Origin: Heyndrickxia coagulans DSM 1 = ATCC 7050
GTDB lineage: Bacteria; Bacillota; Bacilli; Bacillales; Bacillaceae_C
DNA: 64,000 bases
NCBI RefSeq assembly: GCF_000290615.1
Contig: NZ_ALAS01000107.1
Span: 1-64,000, forward strand
Direction: 5' to 3'
Below the pieces are notes generated by a model. It saw nothing but the letters and a program-made list of their open reading frames with translations. It made no database searches and was not told the origin of the DNA. This document shows, in pieces, positions 1 to 8,345 of the stretch (within the stretch, counting starts at the first letter, position 1; each line of letters starts with the position of its first letter). A program made the translations under genes and the position numbers.

Positions 1-108
1 GAAAAAATAGATGGAAAAATTTTCTAAATGTGGATAAGTCATTTTATCATAAAACATCTAAAAATTGATGAATTTACTCTTCAGAACTGCAAACCTTGCA
101 GGAAGTTT

Positions 109-136
109 TTGCCTGGCTTATCATATATGGTATAAT
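109..136 (+). promoter_or_regulatory. Probable sigma-A promoter of ccpA
   Basis: TTGCCT at 109-114 is followed by a 16-base spacer and a perfect TATAAT at 131-136. The bases before the -10 are TGG, giving an extended -10. The transcript would begin near 143 and carry about 150 bases of leader. The rest of 1-294 is AT-rich, and I see no convincing gene in it. Confidence 0.6.
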
Positions 137-294
137 GAGAAGTCTAATGAACCGATAAAAGTGTCGAACGCGATCGTGTTTGGGCATTTTTTTGTACGAT
201 ACACCAGAGGAAAAAGCCTTACATTTCTTTGTTTAAGACAGGCTGATTGGTGAAAACTATGAACAGGACTTGTATATTGGAGAGTGATTGAAAG

Positions 295-1293
295 ATGAAT
301 ATTACGATTTATGATGTTGCCCGTGAAGCCAACGTTTCCATGGCAACGGTCTCGCGGGTCGTTAACGGAAACCCGAATGTGAAACCGACAACAAGGAAGA
401 AAGTGCTCGAAGTGATCGACCGGCTCGGCTACCGCCCGAATGCGGTTGCGCGCGGCCTCGCCAGCAAAAAGACGACAACCGTGGGCGTCATTATCCCGGA
501 TGTGTCGAATATGCTGTATGCGGAACTTGCCCGCGGGATTGAAGATATCGCGACGATGTACAAATACAATATTATTTTAAGCAATTCCGACCAAAATAAG
601 GAAAAGGAACTGCGCCTTTTGAACACGATGCTCGGCAAACAGGTGGACGGCATTGTGTTTATGAGCGGGAATATTACGGAAGAGCATATTGAGGAATTTG
701 AAAAATCTTCAGTCCCGATCGTACTCGCCGGGTCGATTGAACCTACGGGGAAAATTCCGTCCGTTAATATCGATTATAAAAAAGCGACCATTGAAGTGAT
801 CAGCGAATTTGCCAAAAAAGGCCATAAGGAGATTGCATTGGTAATCGGGCCGCTGCATGATGCGGTCAACCGCGAATTGCGCCTGGAAGGATACAAAGAA
901 GCGCTCCGTAACGCAGGCATCGAATTCAATGAGGATTATGTGCTGGAAGGGGACTATACATATGAATCCGGCATAGAAGCATGGCAACGGCTTCAGGAAT
1001 TGGACAAGACCCCTACGGCCGTGTTTGTCGGAAACGATGAAATGGCACTCGGCGTAATCCACGGCGCCCTTGATGCCGGCGTCAACATTCCGGAACAGCT
1101 GGAAGTCGTTTCTTCCGATAATACGCGTCTCGCTGAAATGGTGCGCCCGCAGCTGACTTCCGTTGTCCAGCCGTTGTATGATATCGGTGCTGTTTCCATG
1201 CGGCTTTTGACGAAATACATGAACAAAGAAACCGTAACGGAAAACCAGGTCATCCTGCCGCACCGCGTGGAGTACCGGAATTCGACAAAATAA
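295..1293 (+). CDS. ccpA: Catabolite control protein A (LacI family)
   Basis: Global regulator of carbon catabolite repression and activation in Firmicutes; it binds cre sites together with HPr(Ser-P). The 332-residue product has the LacI-family N-terminal helix-turn-helix ([20 protein letters not shown]), the hinge helix region ([13 protein letters not shown]) and a periplasmic-binding-like effector domain from about residue 60 to the end. Length is close to the B. subtilis protein. The ATG at 295 follows GGAGAG with a normal spacing. It is followed convergently by acuC, as in B. subtilis except that the motPS flagellar stator genes usually found between them are missing here. Identification is firm from sequence recall and from the acu/acs context. 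Confidence 0.96.
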   Translation: MNITIYDVAREANVSMATVSRVVNGNPNVKPTTRKKVLEVIDRLGYRPNAVARGLASKKTTTVGVIIPDVSNMLYAELARGIEDIATMYKYNIILSNSDQNKEKELRLLNTMLGKQVDGIVFMSGNITEEHIEEFEKSSVPIVLAGSIEPTGKIPSVNIDYKKATIEVISEFAKKGHKEIALVIGPLHDAVNRELRLEGYKEALRNAGIEFNEDYVLEGDYTYESGIEAWQRLQELDKTPTAVFVGNDEMALGVIHGALDAGVNIPEQLEVVSSDNTRLAEMVRPQLTSVVQPLYDIGAVSMRLLTKYMNKETVTENQVILPHRVEYRNSTK

Positions 1294-1346
1294 AAAAGCA
1301 GCATGGGCGTAAAACGCTGCGCACCATTGAAACGAATAAAATTAAG

Positions 1347-1390
1347 GCCGGTGCTGCCAGAATGGTCTGGCAGGGCCGGCTTTTTATTTT
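1347..1390. terminator. Terminator between ccpA and acuC
   Basis: GCCGGTGCTGCCA (1347-1359) pairs with TGGCAGGGCCGGC (1368-1380) apart from one mismatch and one wobble. The T-rich tract TTTTTATTTT follows for ccpA. It overlaps the last codons of acuC on the other strand. Confidence 0.8.
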
Positions 1391-2538
1391 GTTTGTTTAA
1401 TGAATTGCAGCAACCGGTTCAGCACAAGCCGGTTTTTTTCTTCAATTTCCGGTTTGCGCGGGATCGGGCGGTATAAACCTTCCGGGTCGTCCCATCTTTC
1501 AGGCAGGGGGTAGGGGGAGATTTTTTGCCATTTTTCGAGCCATGCAGCAGGGATCTCTCCGCCTCCGCCTGCCTTTTCCGCCATTTCCAGCCAAATGAGT
1601 GACCAGGCCCGCGGCACGACCCGCCAAATGTCATAGCCGCCCCCGCCGGTTGCAATCCACCGGCCTTCGCAATATTCGTGCGCAATTTTGTGGGCCAGTT
1701 TCGGAATTTCGCGGTAAATGTTCATCGTCGCGGACAAATGGGTGAGCGGGTCATAATAATGGGCGTCCGCCCCGTTTTGCGTGACCAGTACATCCGGCTT
1801 GAAATATGCGGCGATTTCTTCCAATGCTTTTGAATAACATTCCAGCCATGATTCGTCTTCTGTAAACGCATCCAAAGGAATATTGAAAGAATAGCCATAT
1901 CCTTTTCCCGTTCCCCATTCGTTGACATTACCGGTGCCGGGGAAAAGGTAACGGCCTGTTTCATGGATGGAAAACGTACAAACATTTTCATCATCGTAAA
2001 AAGCCCACTGCACGCCGTCGCCGTGGTGGGCATCCGTGTCCACATAAAGAACGCGCGCGCCGTATTGTTTGCGCAAATATTTGATTGCAATCGCCGTATC
2101 GTTATAGATGCAAAATCCGGAAGCTTTGCCGCGGAATCCGTGATGCAGCCCACCACCAAGGTGCAAGGCATGCCGCGCCCTCCCCGACATCACTTCTTCG
2201 GCTGCCTGCAATGTGCCGCCAGCGATTAAAGCGCTTGCTTCGTGCATATTCGGAAAAACAGGGGTGTCTTCTGTCCCGAGCCCGTAATTTTCAGCTTTGA
2301 CCGGATCAAGTTTTCCATGGCCGGCCAGTTTTACGGCTTCCACATAAGACGGGTCATGGATAAGCAACAGTTCTTCATCAGCAGCTTTCCGCGGTTTGAC
2401 GATATCCTCCCCGCTTAAAGCCCCGATCGTTTCGAGCAGCTCTTTTACCAATTGGAGCCGCATCTGATTAAACGGGTGGTCATCGCGGAAACGGTAAGCC
2501 AGCAAATCGGCGGAATAGACGAAAACAGCATCTTTCAT
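1384..2538 (-). CDS. acuC: Acetoin utilization protein AcuC, class I histone-deacetylase-like protein deacetylase
   Basis: Zn-dependent lysine deacetylase which in B. subtilis removes the acetyl group put on acetyl-CoA synthetase by AcuA. The 384-residue product shows the HDAC-family active-site signatures HLGGGLHHGF and DTDAHHGDG (His and Asp metal and catalytic residues), then GGGGYD near the C-terminus. Length matches the family. Its start overlaps the acuB stop by four bases (ATGA type), so it is the last gene of a translationally coupled acuA-acuB-acuC operon. The name comes from the B. subtilis acetoin phenotype. The deacetylase role is known for the family and inferred here. Confidence 0.95.
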   Translation of the reverse strand: MKDAVFVYSADLLAYRFRDDHPFNQMRLQLVKELLETIGALSGEDIVKPRKAADEELLLIHDPSYVEAVKLAGHGKLDPVKAENYGLGTEDTPVFPNMHEASALIAGGTLQAAEEVMSGRARHALHLGGGLHHGFRGKASGFCIYNDTAIAIKYLRKQYGARVLYVDTDAHHGDGVQWAFYDDENVCTFSIHETGRYLFPGTGNVNEWGTGKGYGYSFNIPLDAFTEDESWLECYSKALEEIAAYFKPDVLVTQNGADAHYYDPLTHLSATMNIYREIPKLAHKIAHEYCEGRWIATGGGGYDIWRVVPRAWSLIWLEMAEKAGGGGEIPAAWLEKWQKISPYPLPERWDDPEGLYRPIPRKPEIEEKNRLVLNRLLQFIKQTK

Positions 2539-3182
2539 CGCGGCATCCCCGGCATATTCGGCCAGAGTACTTCATAGCCGGCCTCCTTCAAATGCGTAAT
2601 GAGGGACACCGGATTCATCGTGCTGACCCGGAACACGAGCACACGGTTTTCCTCATTTTTACGGTCGGGGTAAATCAGCACACTTAAAATATTCAGATGA
2701 TGTTCGTATATGATTTCGGTAATATCGCGCAGGATGCCGGTCCGGTTGCGGGTGCGGATTTCAATCTGCGAACTCGGATGCCCTGCGCCGGTCAGATCGA
2801 CAAAAGTCTGAAGCAGATCGGTCCCTGTCACAATCCCGGCCAGTTGCCCGTTTTCAAGAATCGGCAGGCAGCCGATCCGGTTGTCATTCATGAGCGCGGC
2901 AATGTCTTCGATAAAGTCGAGCGGATGCCCTGTCAAAAGGTCCGTTTTCATAATTTTTTCAAGCGGCAGCGAAAGTTTTTCCAGCTGCTCGCCCGGGAAA
3001 AACGGATTGGGCGCCACTTCCTTGATGTCACGTTCAGTGACGACCCCGCACAGTTTGCCGTTTTGGTCGAGCAACGGGATATGGCGGATCTGTTCCTTCT
3101 GCATCAATTTTAGCGCGTCCTGTACGGTATGCCGGGGCGACAGCGTCTTGACGTCTTTTTGCATGATTTCTTCCACAATCAT
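2535..3182 (-). CDS. acuB: AcuB, tandem CBS plus ACT domain protein
   Basis: A 215-residue protein of the acu operon. Two CBS domains span roughly residues 1-60 and 75-135, with the repeated pattern of an ITERDI-like segment and GIVTGTDLL. A C-terminal ACT-like domain covers about 140-210 (SSQIEIRTRNRTGILRDITEIIYEH). CBS domains usually bind adenosyl ligands and ACT domains small metabolites, so a sensing or regulatory role in the acetylation switch is plausible, but the biochemical function is not settled in the family. The start at 3182 lies 27 bases after the acuA stop, with a purine-rich SD upstream. Confidence 0.93.
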   Translation of the reverse strand: MIVEEIMQKDVKTLSPRHTVQDALKLMQKEQIRHIPLLDQNGKLCGVVTERDIKEVAPNPFFPGEQLEKLSLPLEKIMKTDLLTGHPLDFIEDIAALMNDNRIGCLPILENGQLAGIVTGTDLLQTFVDLTGAGHPSSQIEIRTRNRTGILRDITEIIYEHHLNILSVLIYPDRKNEENRVLVFRVSTMNPVSLITHLKEAGYEVLWPNMPGMPR

Positions 3183-3209
3183 CTTTACCCATCCCCTTTT
3201 GCCGAAGTT

Positions 3210-3842
3210 TTAGTACATATACCGGTTTTTAAAGCGGATCCGGTCAAATTTTTCAATCGATTCCTGATCGACTCTTTTCCCGATCCGCACCATTAGGCAG
3301 TTTGCCGGATGCGAGCAAATTTCGGGATCGTCCGTGGCGAACCATTTCAAGCCGCCTGCTGCCATCATTTTTTCCATCATCTTCCGGTATTCCCATACGT
3401 TCAGGCCGGTTCCTTTCATATCCCAGTGCCAGTAATATTCGGTCGTGATAATAATATAATCTTCCATCGCGTCGTCCATCATGGAGACTTTCAGCAAATG
3501 CTTGCCGACAGCGCATCCCCGGTATTCCGGAATGACTTCGATTGCGCCGAGTTCGAGAAGATTGTCCATATGGCCCTCTGACCAGCGTTCGAGCGGGTCC
3601 GGGAAAAGAAACGTGACATAGCCGACGATTGTATTGCCGCTGCGTGCCAGAATGATCCTCCCCTCCGGTAGGTCGGCAATTTCAATCAGGGCAGCATGCT
3701 GTTTCGGCGCGGGGCGGAAAGCTTTTAAGTCTTCATGGAATTCCATTTCCGCAAGCCTTTTCCCGGGAACCGGCCCTTCAATCACAAGCGGCCCTGCTTT
3801 TGTAGGCAATTCGATAGCATAATATGTTTTCTTATGTTCCAT
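3210..3842 (-). CDS. acuA: AcuA, GNAT-family protein acetyltransferase
   Basis: Acetylates the catalytic lysine of acetyl-CoA synthetase AcsA and so inactivates it. The 210-residue product starting MEHKKTYYAIELPTK agrees with B. subtilis AcuA in length and in long stretches (ALIEIADLPEGRIILAR, PDPLERWSEG, EDYIIITTEYYWHWD, SSHPANC-like region). A longer open frame adds nine residues upstream, but ATG at 3842 has the better SD (GGGATGGTGG) and matches the family N-terminus. First gene of acuABC, divergent from its target gene acsA. Promoter and possible operator are described separately. Confidence 0.95.
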   Translation of the reverse strand: MEHKKTYYAIELPTKAGPLVIEGPVPGKRLAEMEFHEDLKAFRPAPKQHAALIEIADLPEGRIILARSGNTIVGYVTFLFPDPLERWSEGHMDNLLELGAIEVIPEYRGCAVGKHLLKVSMMDDAMEDYIIITTEYYWHWDMKGTGLNVWEYRKMMEKMMAAGGLKWFATDDPEICSHPANCLMVRIGKRVDQESIEKFDRIRFKNRYMY

Positions 3843-3879
3843 TTTTCCACCATCCCTTGAACAAATCAAAGAAAAAAAC

Positions 3880-3908
3880 AGTATGATGAATGACCGTTCA
3901 TTTCACAA
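3880..3908 (-). promoter_or_regulatory. acuA promoter with a FadR-like palindrome in the spacer
   Basis: On the minus strand TTGTGA (3903-3908) is separated by exactly 17 bases from CATACT (3880-3885). The spacer and the edge of the -35 contain TGAATGACCGTTCATTTC at 3887-3904. The half-sites TGAATGA and TCATT match the TGAATGA-N4-TCATTCA box described for the TetR-family fatty-acid repressor FadR of B. subtilis. A repressor bound there would block RNA polymerase. That FadR is the factor is inference; no fadR gene is in the window. Confidence 0.55.
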
Positions 3909-4004
3909 TTTCATCATCTCATGTTTACAGAACAAAAACAATATGGAAAAAGGGAAATTCCAGAATTGTTCACAATGGTGGCATTTGCGGAAAGAAGTTT
4001 TAAA

Positions 4005-4033
4005 TTGTGAATAAAACAGTTTTCATATATAAT
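4005..4033 (+). promoter_or_regulatory. acsA promoter with cre-like site in the spacer
   Basis: TTGTGA (4005-4010), 17 bases, TATAAT (4028-4033). The spacer holds TAAAACAGTTTTCA (4012-4025), which fits the cre consensus TGAAARCGYTTTCA at 12 of 14 positions but lacks the conserved G at position 2 and C at position 7. CcpA repression of acsA is known in B. subtilis, so a cre here is plausible; this particular site is a weak match. Confidence 0.55.
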
Positions 4034-4066
4034 AAATGTGTGAATCTAAACAAAGGGGGACCTTAC

Positions 4067-5785
4067 ATGAAACTGGAAGCGTTACCAACCGTACAAGGGG
4101 ATTTCAATCTGAAAAACTATGAAGAAACCCGCAAAACGTTCAGCTGGAAAGACGCCGAGAAAAATTTTTCATGGTATGAAACAGGGCGTGTCAACCTGGC
4201 GTATGAAGCCATTGACAAACATGCGGAAAGCTCCCGCAAAAATAAAGTAGCGCTTATGTACTTAAGTGATTCACGCAACGAGAAATATACTTACTATGAA
4301 ATAAAAAGGCTGACAAACAAGGCGGCAAATGTTTTAAAAGAAAAAGCGGGCGTCCAAAAAGGTGACCGTGTTTTCATCTTTATGCCGCGCTCTCCGGAAC
4401 TGTATTTTGCCATGCTTGGCGCCATCAAGCTCGGCGCCATTGTCGGCCCGCTGTTTGAAGCGTTTATGGAAGGGGCTGTAAAAGACCGCCTTGAAGACAG
4501 TGAAGCGAAAGTGCTTGTGACAACCCCTGACCTTGTCGGGCGTGTCCCGGCCGGCCAGCTTCCGGCATTGGAAACCATCTTTGTTGTCGGGGAAAATGTC
4601 AAAGAAGAAGGAAAGTACAAAGACTACCTGAAATATTTTAACGAAGCTTCCGATAAACTGGAAATCGAATGGGTTGACCGGGAAGACGGGCTGATCCTCC
4701 ACTATACGTCCGGTTCAACCGGAAAGCCAAAAGGCGTCCTCCATGTCCATAATGCCATGATCCAGCATTACCAGACGGGAAAATGGGTGCTTGATTTAAA
4801 AGAAGATGATATTTACTGGTGCACGGCAGACCCGGGATGGGTAACGGGAACTTCTTACGGCATGTTTGCGCCATGGTTAAACGGCGCAACAAACGTCGTT
4901 GTCGGCGGCCGCTTCAGCCCGGCAGCGTGGTACAGAACGATTGAACGGTTCGGCGTCACCGTTTGGTACAGCGCCCCGACTTCGTTCCGGATGCTGATGG
5001 GGGCCGGCAATGAAATCATTAACCAATATGACCTCTCGACATTGCGCCATATTTTAAGTGTCGGTGAACCGCTGAATCCGGAAGTGATCCGCTGGGGCAA
5101 TGAAGTATTCGGGCTCCGCATCCATGATACATGGTGGATGACGGAAACCGGCGCACAGCTGATCTGCAACTATCCTTGCATGGATATCAAACCGGGATCG
5201 ATGGGGAAACCGCTTCCTGGCATTGAAGCGGCCATTGTTGATGACCAGGGAAATCCGCTTCCGCCGAACCGGATGGGCAATCTCGCCATTAAAAAAGGCT
5301 GGCCTTCCATGATGCGTGCCATCTGGAACAACCCGCAAAAATATGAATCTTACTTTTTCCCGAACGGCTGGTACGTTTCCGGTGACTCGGCTTATATGGA
5401 CGAGGACGGCTATTTCTGGTTCCAGGGCCGCGTGGACGATGTCATCATGACGTCCGGCGAGCGGGTCGGGCCGTTTGAAGTGGAAAGCAAACTGATCGAA
5501 CATCCGGCCGTTGCGGAAGCCGGCGTCATCGGCAAGCCGGATCCGGTCCGCGGCGAAATTATTAAAGCCTTTATCGCTTTAAGGGATGGATACGAACCGT
5601 CAGATGAGATGAAGGAAGAAATCCGCCAATTTGTGAAAAAAGGGTTGGCTGCCCATGCCGCGCCGCGGGAAATCGAGTTTTGCGAAAAACTGCCGAAAAC
5701 CCGGAGTGGGAAAATCATGCGCCGCGTCCTGAAAGCCTGGGAACTGGATCTGCCGGCCGGGGACCTTTCGACAATGGAAGATTGA
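4067..5785 (+). CDS. acsA: Acetyl-CoA synthetase (AMP-forming)
   Basis: Converts acetate, ATP and CoA to acetyl-CoA through acetyl-AMP. The 572-residue product has the adenylate-forming signatures YTSGSTGKPKG (near residue 210), the WWMTETG motif, and the C-terminal PKTRSGKIMRR motif. In that motif Lys549 is the residue acetylated by AcuA in B. subtilis, and it is at the same number here. An in-frame ATG lies 60 bases upstream, but it falls inside the -35/-10 region, so the start was set at ATG 4067 behind AAAGGGGGA. Divergent from acuA, the gene for its own acetyltransferase. Same length as the B. subtilis enzyme. Confidence 0.97.
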   Translation: MKLEALPTVQGDFNLKNYEETRKTFSWKDAEKNFSWYETGRVNLAYEAIDKHAESSRKNKVALMYLSDSRNEKYTYYEIKRLTNKAANVLKEKAGVQKGDRVFIFMPRSPELYFAMLGAIKLGAIVGPLFEAFMEGAVKDRLEDSEAKVLVTTPDLVGRVPAGQLPALETIFVVGENVKEEGKYKDYLKYFNEASDKLEIEWVDREDGLILHYTSGSTGKPKGVLHVHNAMIQHYQTGKWVLDLKEDDIYWCTADPGWVTGTSYGMFAPWLNGATNVVVGGRFSPAAWYRTIERFGVTVWYSAPTSFRMLMGAGNEIINQYDLSTLRHILSVGEPLNPEVIRWGNEVFGLRIHDTWWMTETGAQLICNYPCMDIKPGSMGKPLPGIEAAIVDDQGNPLPPNRMGNLAIKKGWPSMMRAIWNNPQKYESYFFPNGWYVSGDSAYMDEDGYFWFQGRVDDVIMTSGERVGPFEVESKLIEHPAVAEAGVIGKPDPVRGEIIKAFIALRDGYEPSDEMKEEIRQFVKKGLAAHAAPREIEFCEKLPKTRSGKIMRRVLKAWELDLPAGDLSTMED

Positions 5786-5791
5786 GTACGA

Positions 5792-5825
5792 AACCGGACA
5801 GCCTTAATGCTGCCCGGTTTTTTCG
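5792..5825 (+). terminator. Terminator of acsA
   Basis: AACCGGACAGC and GCTGCCCGGTT form a stem with one mismatch around a short AT loop, followed by TTTTTT. Confidence 0.8.
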
Positions 5826-5902
5826 TCTAAAGGTTTCATTGATACAGAACAGTGGAAAAATCCCCGGGTAAGTGAAAAAATTGAGAAAGAAAAAATATTC
5901 CG

Positions 5903-5930
5903 TTATCATAAAAACATATCCTTTTATAAG
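5903..5930 (+). promoter_or_regulatory. Possible promoter of the mod-moa operon
   Basis: TTATCA (5903-5908), 16 bases, TATAAG (5925-5930), with the modA start only about 20 bases downstream. I could not recognise a ModE-type operator or a molybdenum-cofactor riboswitch; the leader is too short for the latter. Confidence 0.4.
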
Positions 5931-5951
5931 AGTGTAAGGTTGGTGTTCAAT

Positions 5952-6740
5952 ATGAAAAGGTTCGGTATGACGTTGCTTTGCCTTTTCCTGCTTGCGGGCT
6001 GTTCCGCACAAGGGAGTGCATCCGGCTCAGCCAAGAAGCAATCGAAACAAACAGAAATCAATGTGGCGGCAGCTTCAGATTTGACAAAATCTTTCCGGCA
6101 AATCAGCAAACAGTTTGAAAAACAGACCGGCATCAAGGTGAAACTTGTTTTTGCCGCATCCGGCGAGCTAGAGCAGCAAATTGAAAACGGCGCGCCGTAT
6201 GATGTGTTTGCGGCGGCGAACGCGGATTACGTCAACCAGCTGGCGGATAAAAACATGCTCGTTCCTGGCACAAAAACCGTCTACGCATACGGGAAAATCG
6301 GGATTGCCGCCAAACAGGGCAGCCATCTTTCCATCCGCAGCCTTAAAGATTTAACCCGCCCTGAGGTGAAAAAAATTGCCATTGCCAACCCGGAAACAGC
6401 GCCATACGGATTGGCGGCAAAACAAGCGCTTCAAAAAGCGGGGATTTGGGATGAAGTGAAATCAAAATTGGTTTACGCCAAAAATATTTCAGATACCCTC
6501 ACATACGTAAAATCGGGAAATACAGAAGCCGGCATCGTTTCTCTTTCTCTTGCGCAAGGTGAAAAGCTGGCTATTGCCAGCATTTCAAGCAGCCTGTACA
6601 ATCCGCTGAAACAGACGGCAGCGGTTGTGAAAAGCTCGAAAAAGCAGGAAATTGCGAAGAAATTTGTGCATTATTTAGCCGGCAGGGAAGCGCAAAATAC
6701 GATGAAAAAATACGGCTATGCAGTGTCTGCGGGGCAGTAG
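5952..6740 (+). CDS. modA: Molybdate-binding lipoprotein of the ABC transporter
   Basis: Extracytoplasmic solute-binding protein that delivers molybdate to ModB-ModC. The 262-residue precursor has a lipoprotein signal peptide (MKRFGMTLLCLFLLAGC, lipid-modified Cys17). The mature part has the ModA features INVAAASDL, then FAASGELEQQI and GAPYDVFAAANADYV, which form the oxyanion site. ATG at 5952 was preferred over an in-frame TTG 12 bases upstream because it gives a proper signal peptide and follows AAGGTTGG. First gene of a long same-strand run that ends at 14481 and makes molybdenum cofactor, so uptake and use of Mo are coupled. Confidence 0.94.
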   Translation: MKRFGMTLLCLFLLAGCSAQGSASGSAKKQSKQTEINVAAASDLTKSFRQISKQFEKQTGIKVKLVFAASGELEQQIENGAPYDVFAAANADYVNQLADKNMLVPGTKTVYAYGKIGIAAKQGSHLSIRSLKDLTRPEVKKIAIANPETAPYGLAAKQALQKAGIWDEVKSKLVYAKNISDTLTYVKSGNTEAGIVSLSLAQGEKLAIASISSSLYNPLKQTAAVVKSSKKQEIAKKFVHYLAGREAQNTMKKYGYAVSAGQ

Positions 6741-6743
6741 CAA

Positions 6744-7463
6744 GTGGGGCAGGTCGATTTATTTCCCATCTATCTGTCTTTTAAAGTGGCATTGCTTTCA
6801 ACTGTTTTTTCCCTTATCCCCGGACTGTTGGCAGCCTATCTTTTAAGCCGGTCGGAGGGAAAAGCGACGGATGTGGCAGACGCTTTGCTGACGCTTCCGA
6901 TTGTGCTGCCGCCGACCGTGCTTGGCTATTATCTGCTCGTGATCCTCGGAAGGCAAAGTGTGTTCGGCCGGTTTCTTGAACAACAATTCGGAGTGACGAT
7001 TGTATTTACGCAAACAGGAGCGGTCATTGCGGCAATGTGCGTATCCCTTCCATTTTTCATCCAGTCGGCGCGCACGGCTTTTGCCAGTATTGATGAATCG
7101 CTCCTTCATGCCGCACGCCTTTTGGGGCGGACGGAATGGAATATCTTTTTTTCTGTCATGATCCCTTTATCATGGCGGGGGCTCACAAGCGGCGTCATGC
7201 TTGCATTTGCACGCGCCCTCGGCGACTTCGGGGCAACGTTAATGGTGGCCGGCAGCATTCCGGGAAAAACGGAAACGATGTCCATTGCCATTTACAATTG
7301 CCTGATGAACGGGGATGAACGGACGGCAGGGCTCCTCGTTGCGATCATGACGTTTTTATCGCTGGCTGTCTTATACGGCATGAAGCGGATGGAAAAAAAG
7401 ATGGGAAGGGGTGGCAGCAGGCATGCTCCGCATAAACATAAAAAAAACATTTCCGGAATTTGA
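6744..7463 (+). CDS. modB: Molybdate ABC transporter permease
   Basis: Membrane channel subunit of the molybdate importer. The 239-residue protein has several hydrophobic segments from about residue 10 to 220 and the EAA-type loop that contacts the ATPase (AARLLGRTEWNIFFSVMIPL, then GLTSG). ALGDFGATLMVAGSIPG is a ModB family signature. The GTG at 6744 begins three bases after the modA stop and has only a weak SD, so translation is probably coupled to modA. Its end overlaps the start of modC by 41 bases. Confidence 0.93.
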   Translation: MGQVDLFPIYLSFKVALLSTVFSLIPGLLAAYLLSRSEGKATDVADALLTLPIVLPPTVLGYYLLVILGRQSVFGRFLEQQFGVTIVFTQTGAVIAAMCVSLPFFIQSARTAFASIDESLLHAARLLGRTEWNIFFSVMIPLSWRGLTSGVMLAFARALGDFGATLMVAGSIPGKTETMSIAIYNCLMNGDERTAGLLVAIMTFLSLAVLYGMKRMEKKMGRGGSRHAPHKHKKNISGI

Positions 7464-8133
7464 GCTGGATGCCGCATTTGAAGCGGGCCCCGGCGTCACC
7501 GGCATTTTAGGGCCGTCCGGAAGCGGCAAAAGCCTGACGCTGGAGTGCATTGCGGGGATCGACAAGCCCGATGAAGGAAAGATTGAACTAAACGGCCGGA
7601 TATTATTTGATAAGGAAAAGCATATGGATATCAAGACGCGGCACCGCCATACGGGCTATATGTTCCAACATTACGCCCTTTTTCCGCATTTAACGGTAAA
7701 ACAAAATCTTGCATTTGGTTTAAAGGGGCGGCCAAAAAAGGAAATAGAAGAGAAGACGGCTGCTTTTCTAAAAAAAATCAAAATGGAAGGTTTTGAAAAC
7801 CGCTACCCTGCTGAACTGTCCGGCGGGCAAAAGCAGCGTGTGGCGCTTGCAAGGACGCTCATCACGGAGCCCTCCTGCCTGCTTTTGGATGAACCTTTTT
7901 CCGCATTGGACCCGGACACGAAGGAACTTGTGATGGAAGAATTTTTATCGTTTCTTCACGATCATTTTCACGGGGCCGTTTTACTGGTTACCCACAATAT
8001 GGCAGAAGCCGATCTGCTTTGCGACAATGTCATTTTGTACAGAAACGGGAAAGTATTGCAGGCGGGCCCGAAAAACGAAGTGCTGAAACACGCCGCCCGG
8101 CAAGATGCCCGGAAGTGCGGAACCAGAACATGA
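7423..8133 (+). CDS. modC: Molybdate ABC transporter ATPase, short form ending in repeat DNA
   Basis: ATP-binding subunit of the molybdate importer. The 236-residue product has Walker A (GPSGSGKS), the Q-loop (YMFQHYALFPHL), the signature LSGGQKQRVALARTL, Walker B (CLLLDEPFSALD) and the switch His (VTHNMAE). Classical ModC proteins carry about 120 more residues, a TOBE/molbindin domain; here the protein ends just after the ATPase core. Its last residues (HAARQDARKCGTRT) are encoded inside the first copy of a GC-rich tandem repeat. ATG 7423 is preferred over GTG 7411 because of SD spacing. The short form may be functional, since many ABC ATPases lack the domain. Confidence 0.9.
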   Translation: MLRINIKKTFPEFELDAAFEAGPGVTGILGPSGSGKSLTLECIAGIDKPDEGKIELNGRILFDKEKHMDIKTRHRHTGYMFQHYALFPHLTVKQNLAFGLKGRPKKEIEEKTAAFLKKIKMEGFENRYPAELSGGQKQRVALARTLITEPSCLLLDEPFSALDPDTKELVMEEFLSFLHDHFHGAVLLVTHNMAEADLLCDNVILYRNGKVLQAGPKNEVLKHAARQDARKCGTRT

Positions 8134-8345
8134 AAGCCGGGGACCAAAGAAAAAGGCGTGCCGTCCGGTAAAATGCCCGGATTCCTCTCAAAGAAGCGGC
8201 ATGCTTCAGGCAAACATGGCAACCGTGGACAAAGAAAGCGGTGTGCGCCCGGCAAGATGCCCGGAACCGTGGAAGCAGAACCGGGGACCGAAGAAAGCGG
8301 TGGGCCGCCCGGCAGGATGCCCGGGTTCCCGCGGCATGACAAACC
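8095..8345. repeat. GC-rich degenerate tandem repeat with hairpin-forming cores
   Basis: Four copies of an 18-base core close to GCCCGGCAAGATGCCCGG lie at 8095-8112, 8163-8180, 8247-8264 and 8307-8324. The copies alternate with a second motif close to ACCGGGGACCRAAGAAAGCG at about 8136, 8222 and 8280, with a decayed start of another near 8342. The period is about 60-84 bases. Each core can fold as CCGGCA/TGCCCGG around a short loop. The array overlaps the last 13 codons of modC and fills most of the 330-base gap before moaA. All six frames can be read through parts of it, but I see no support for a protein. Origin unknown; it looks like a REP- or mini-transposon-like repeat family. Confidence 0.75.

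Noticed and set aside
65-253. 62-codon frame upstream of ccpA
   Set aside because: It overlaps the best ccpA promoter, has no SD, and its translation resembles no protein family.
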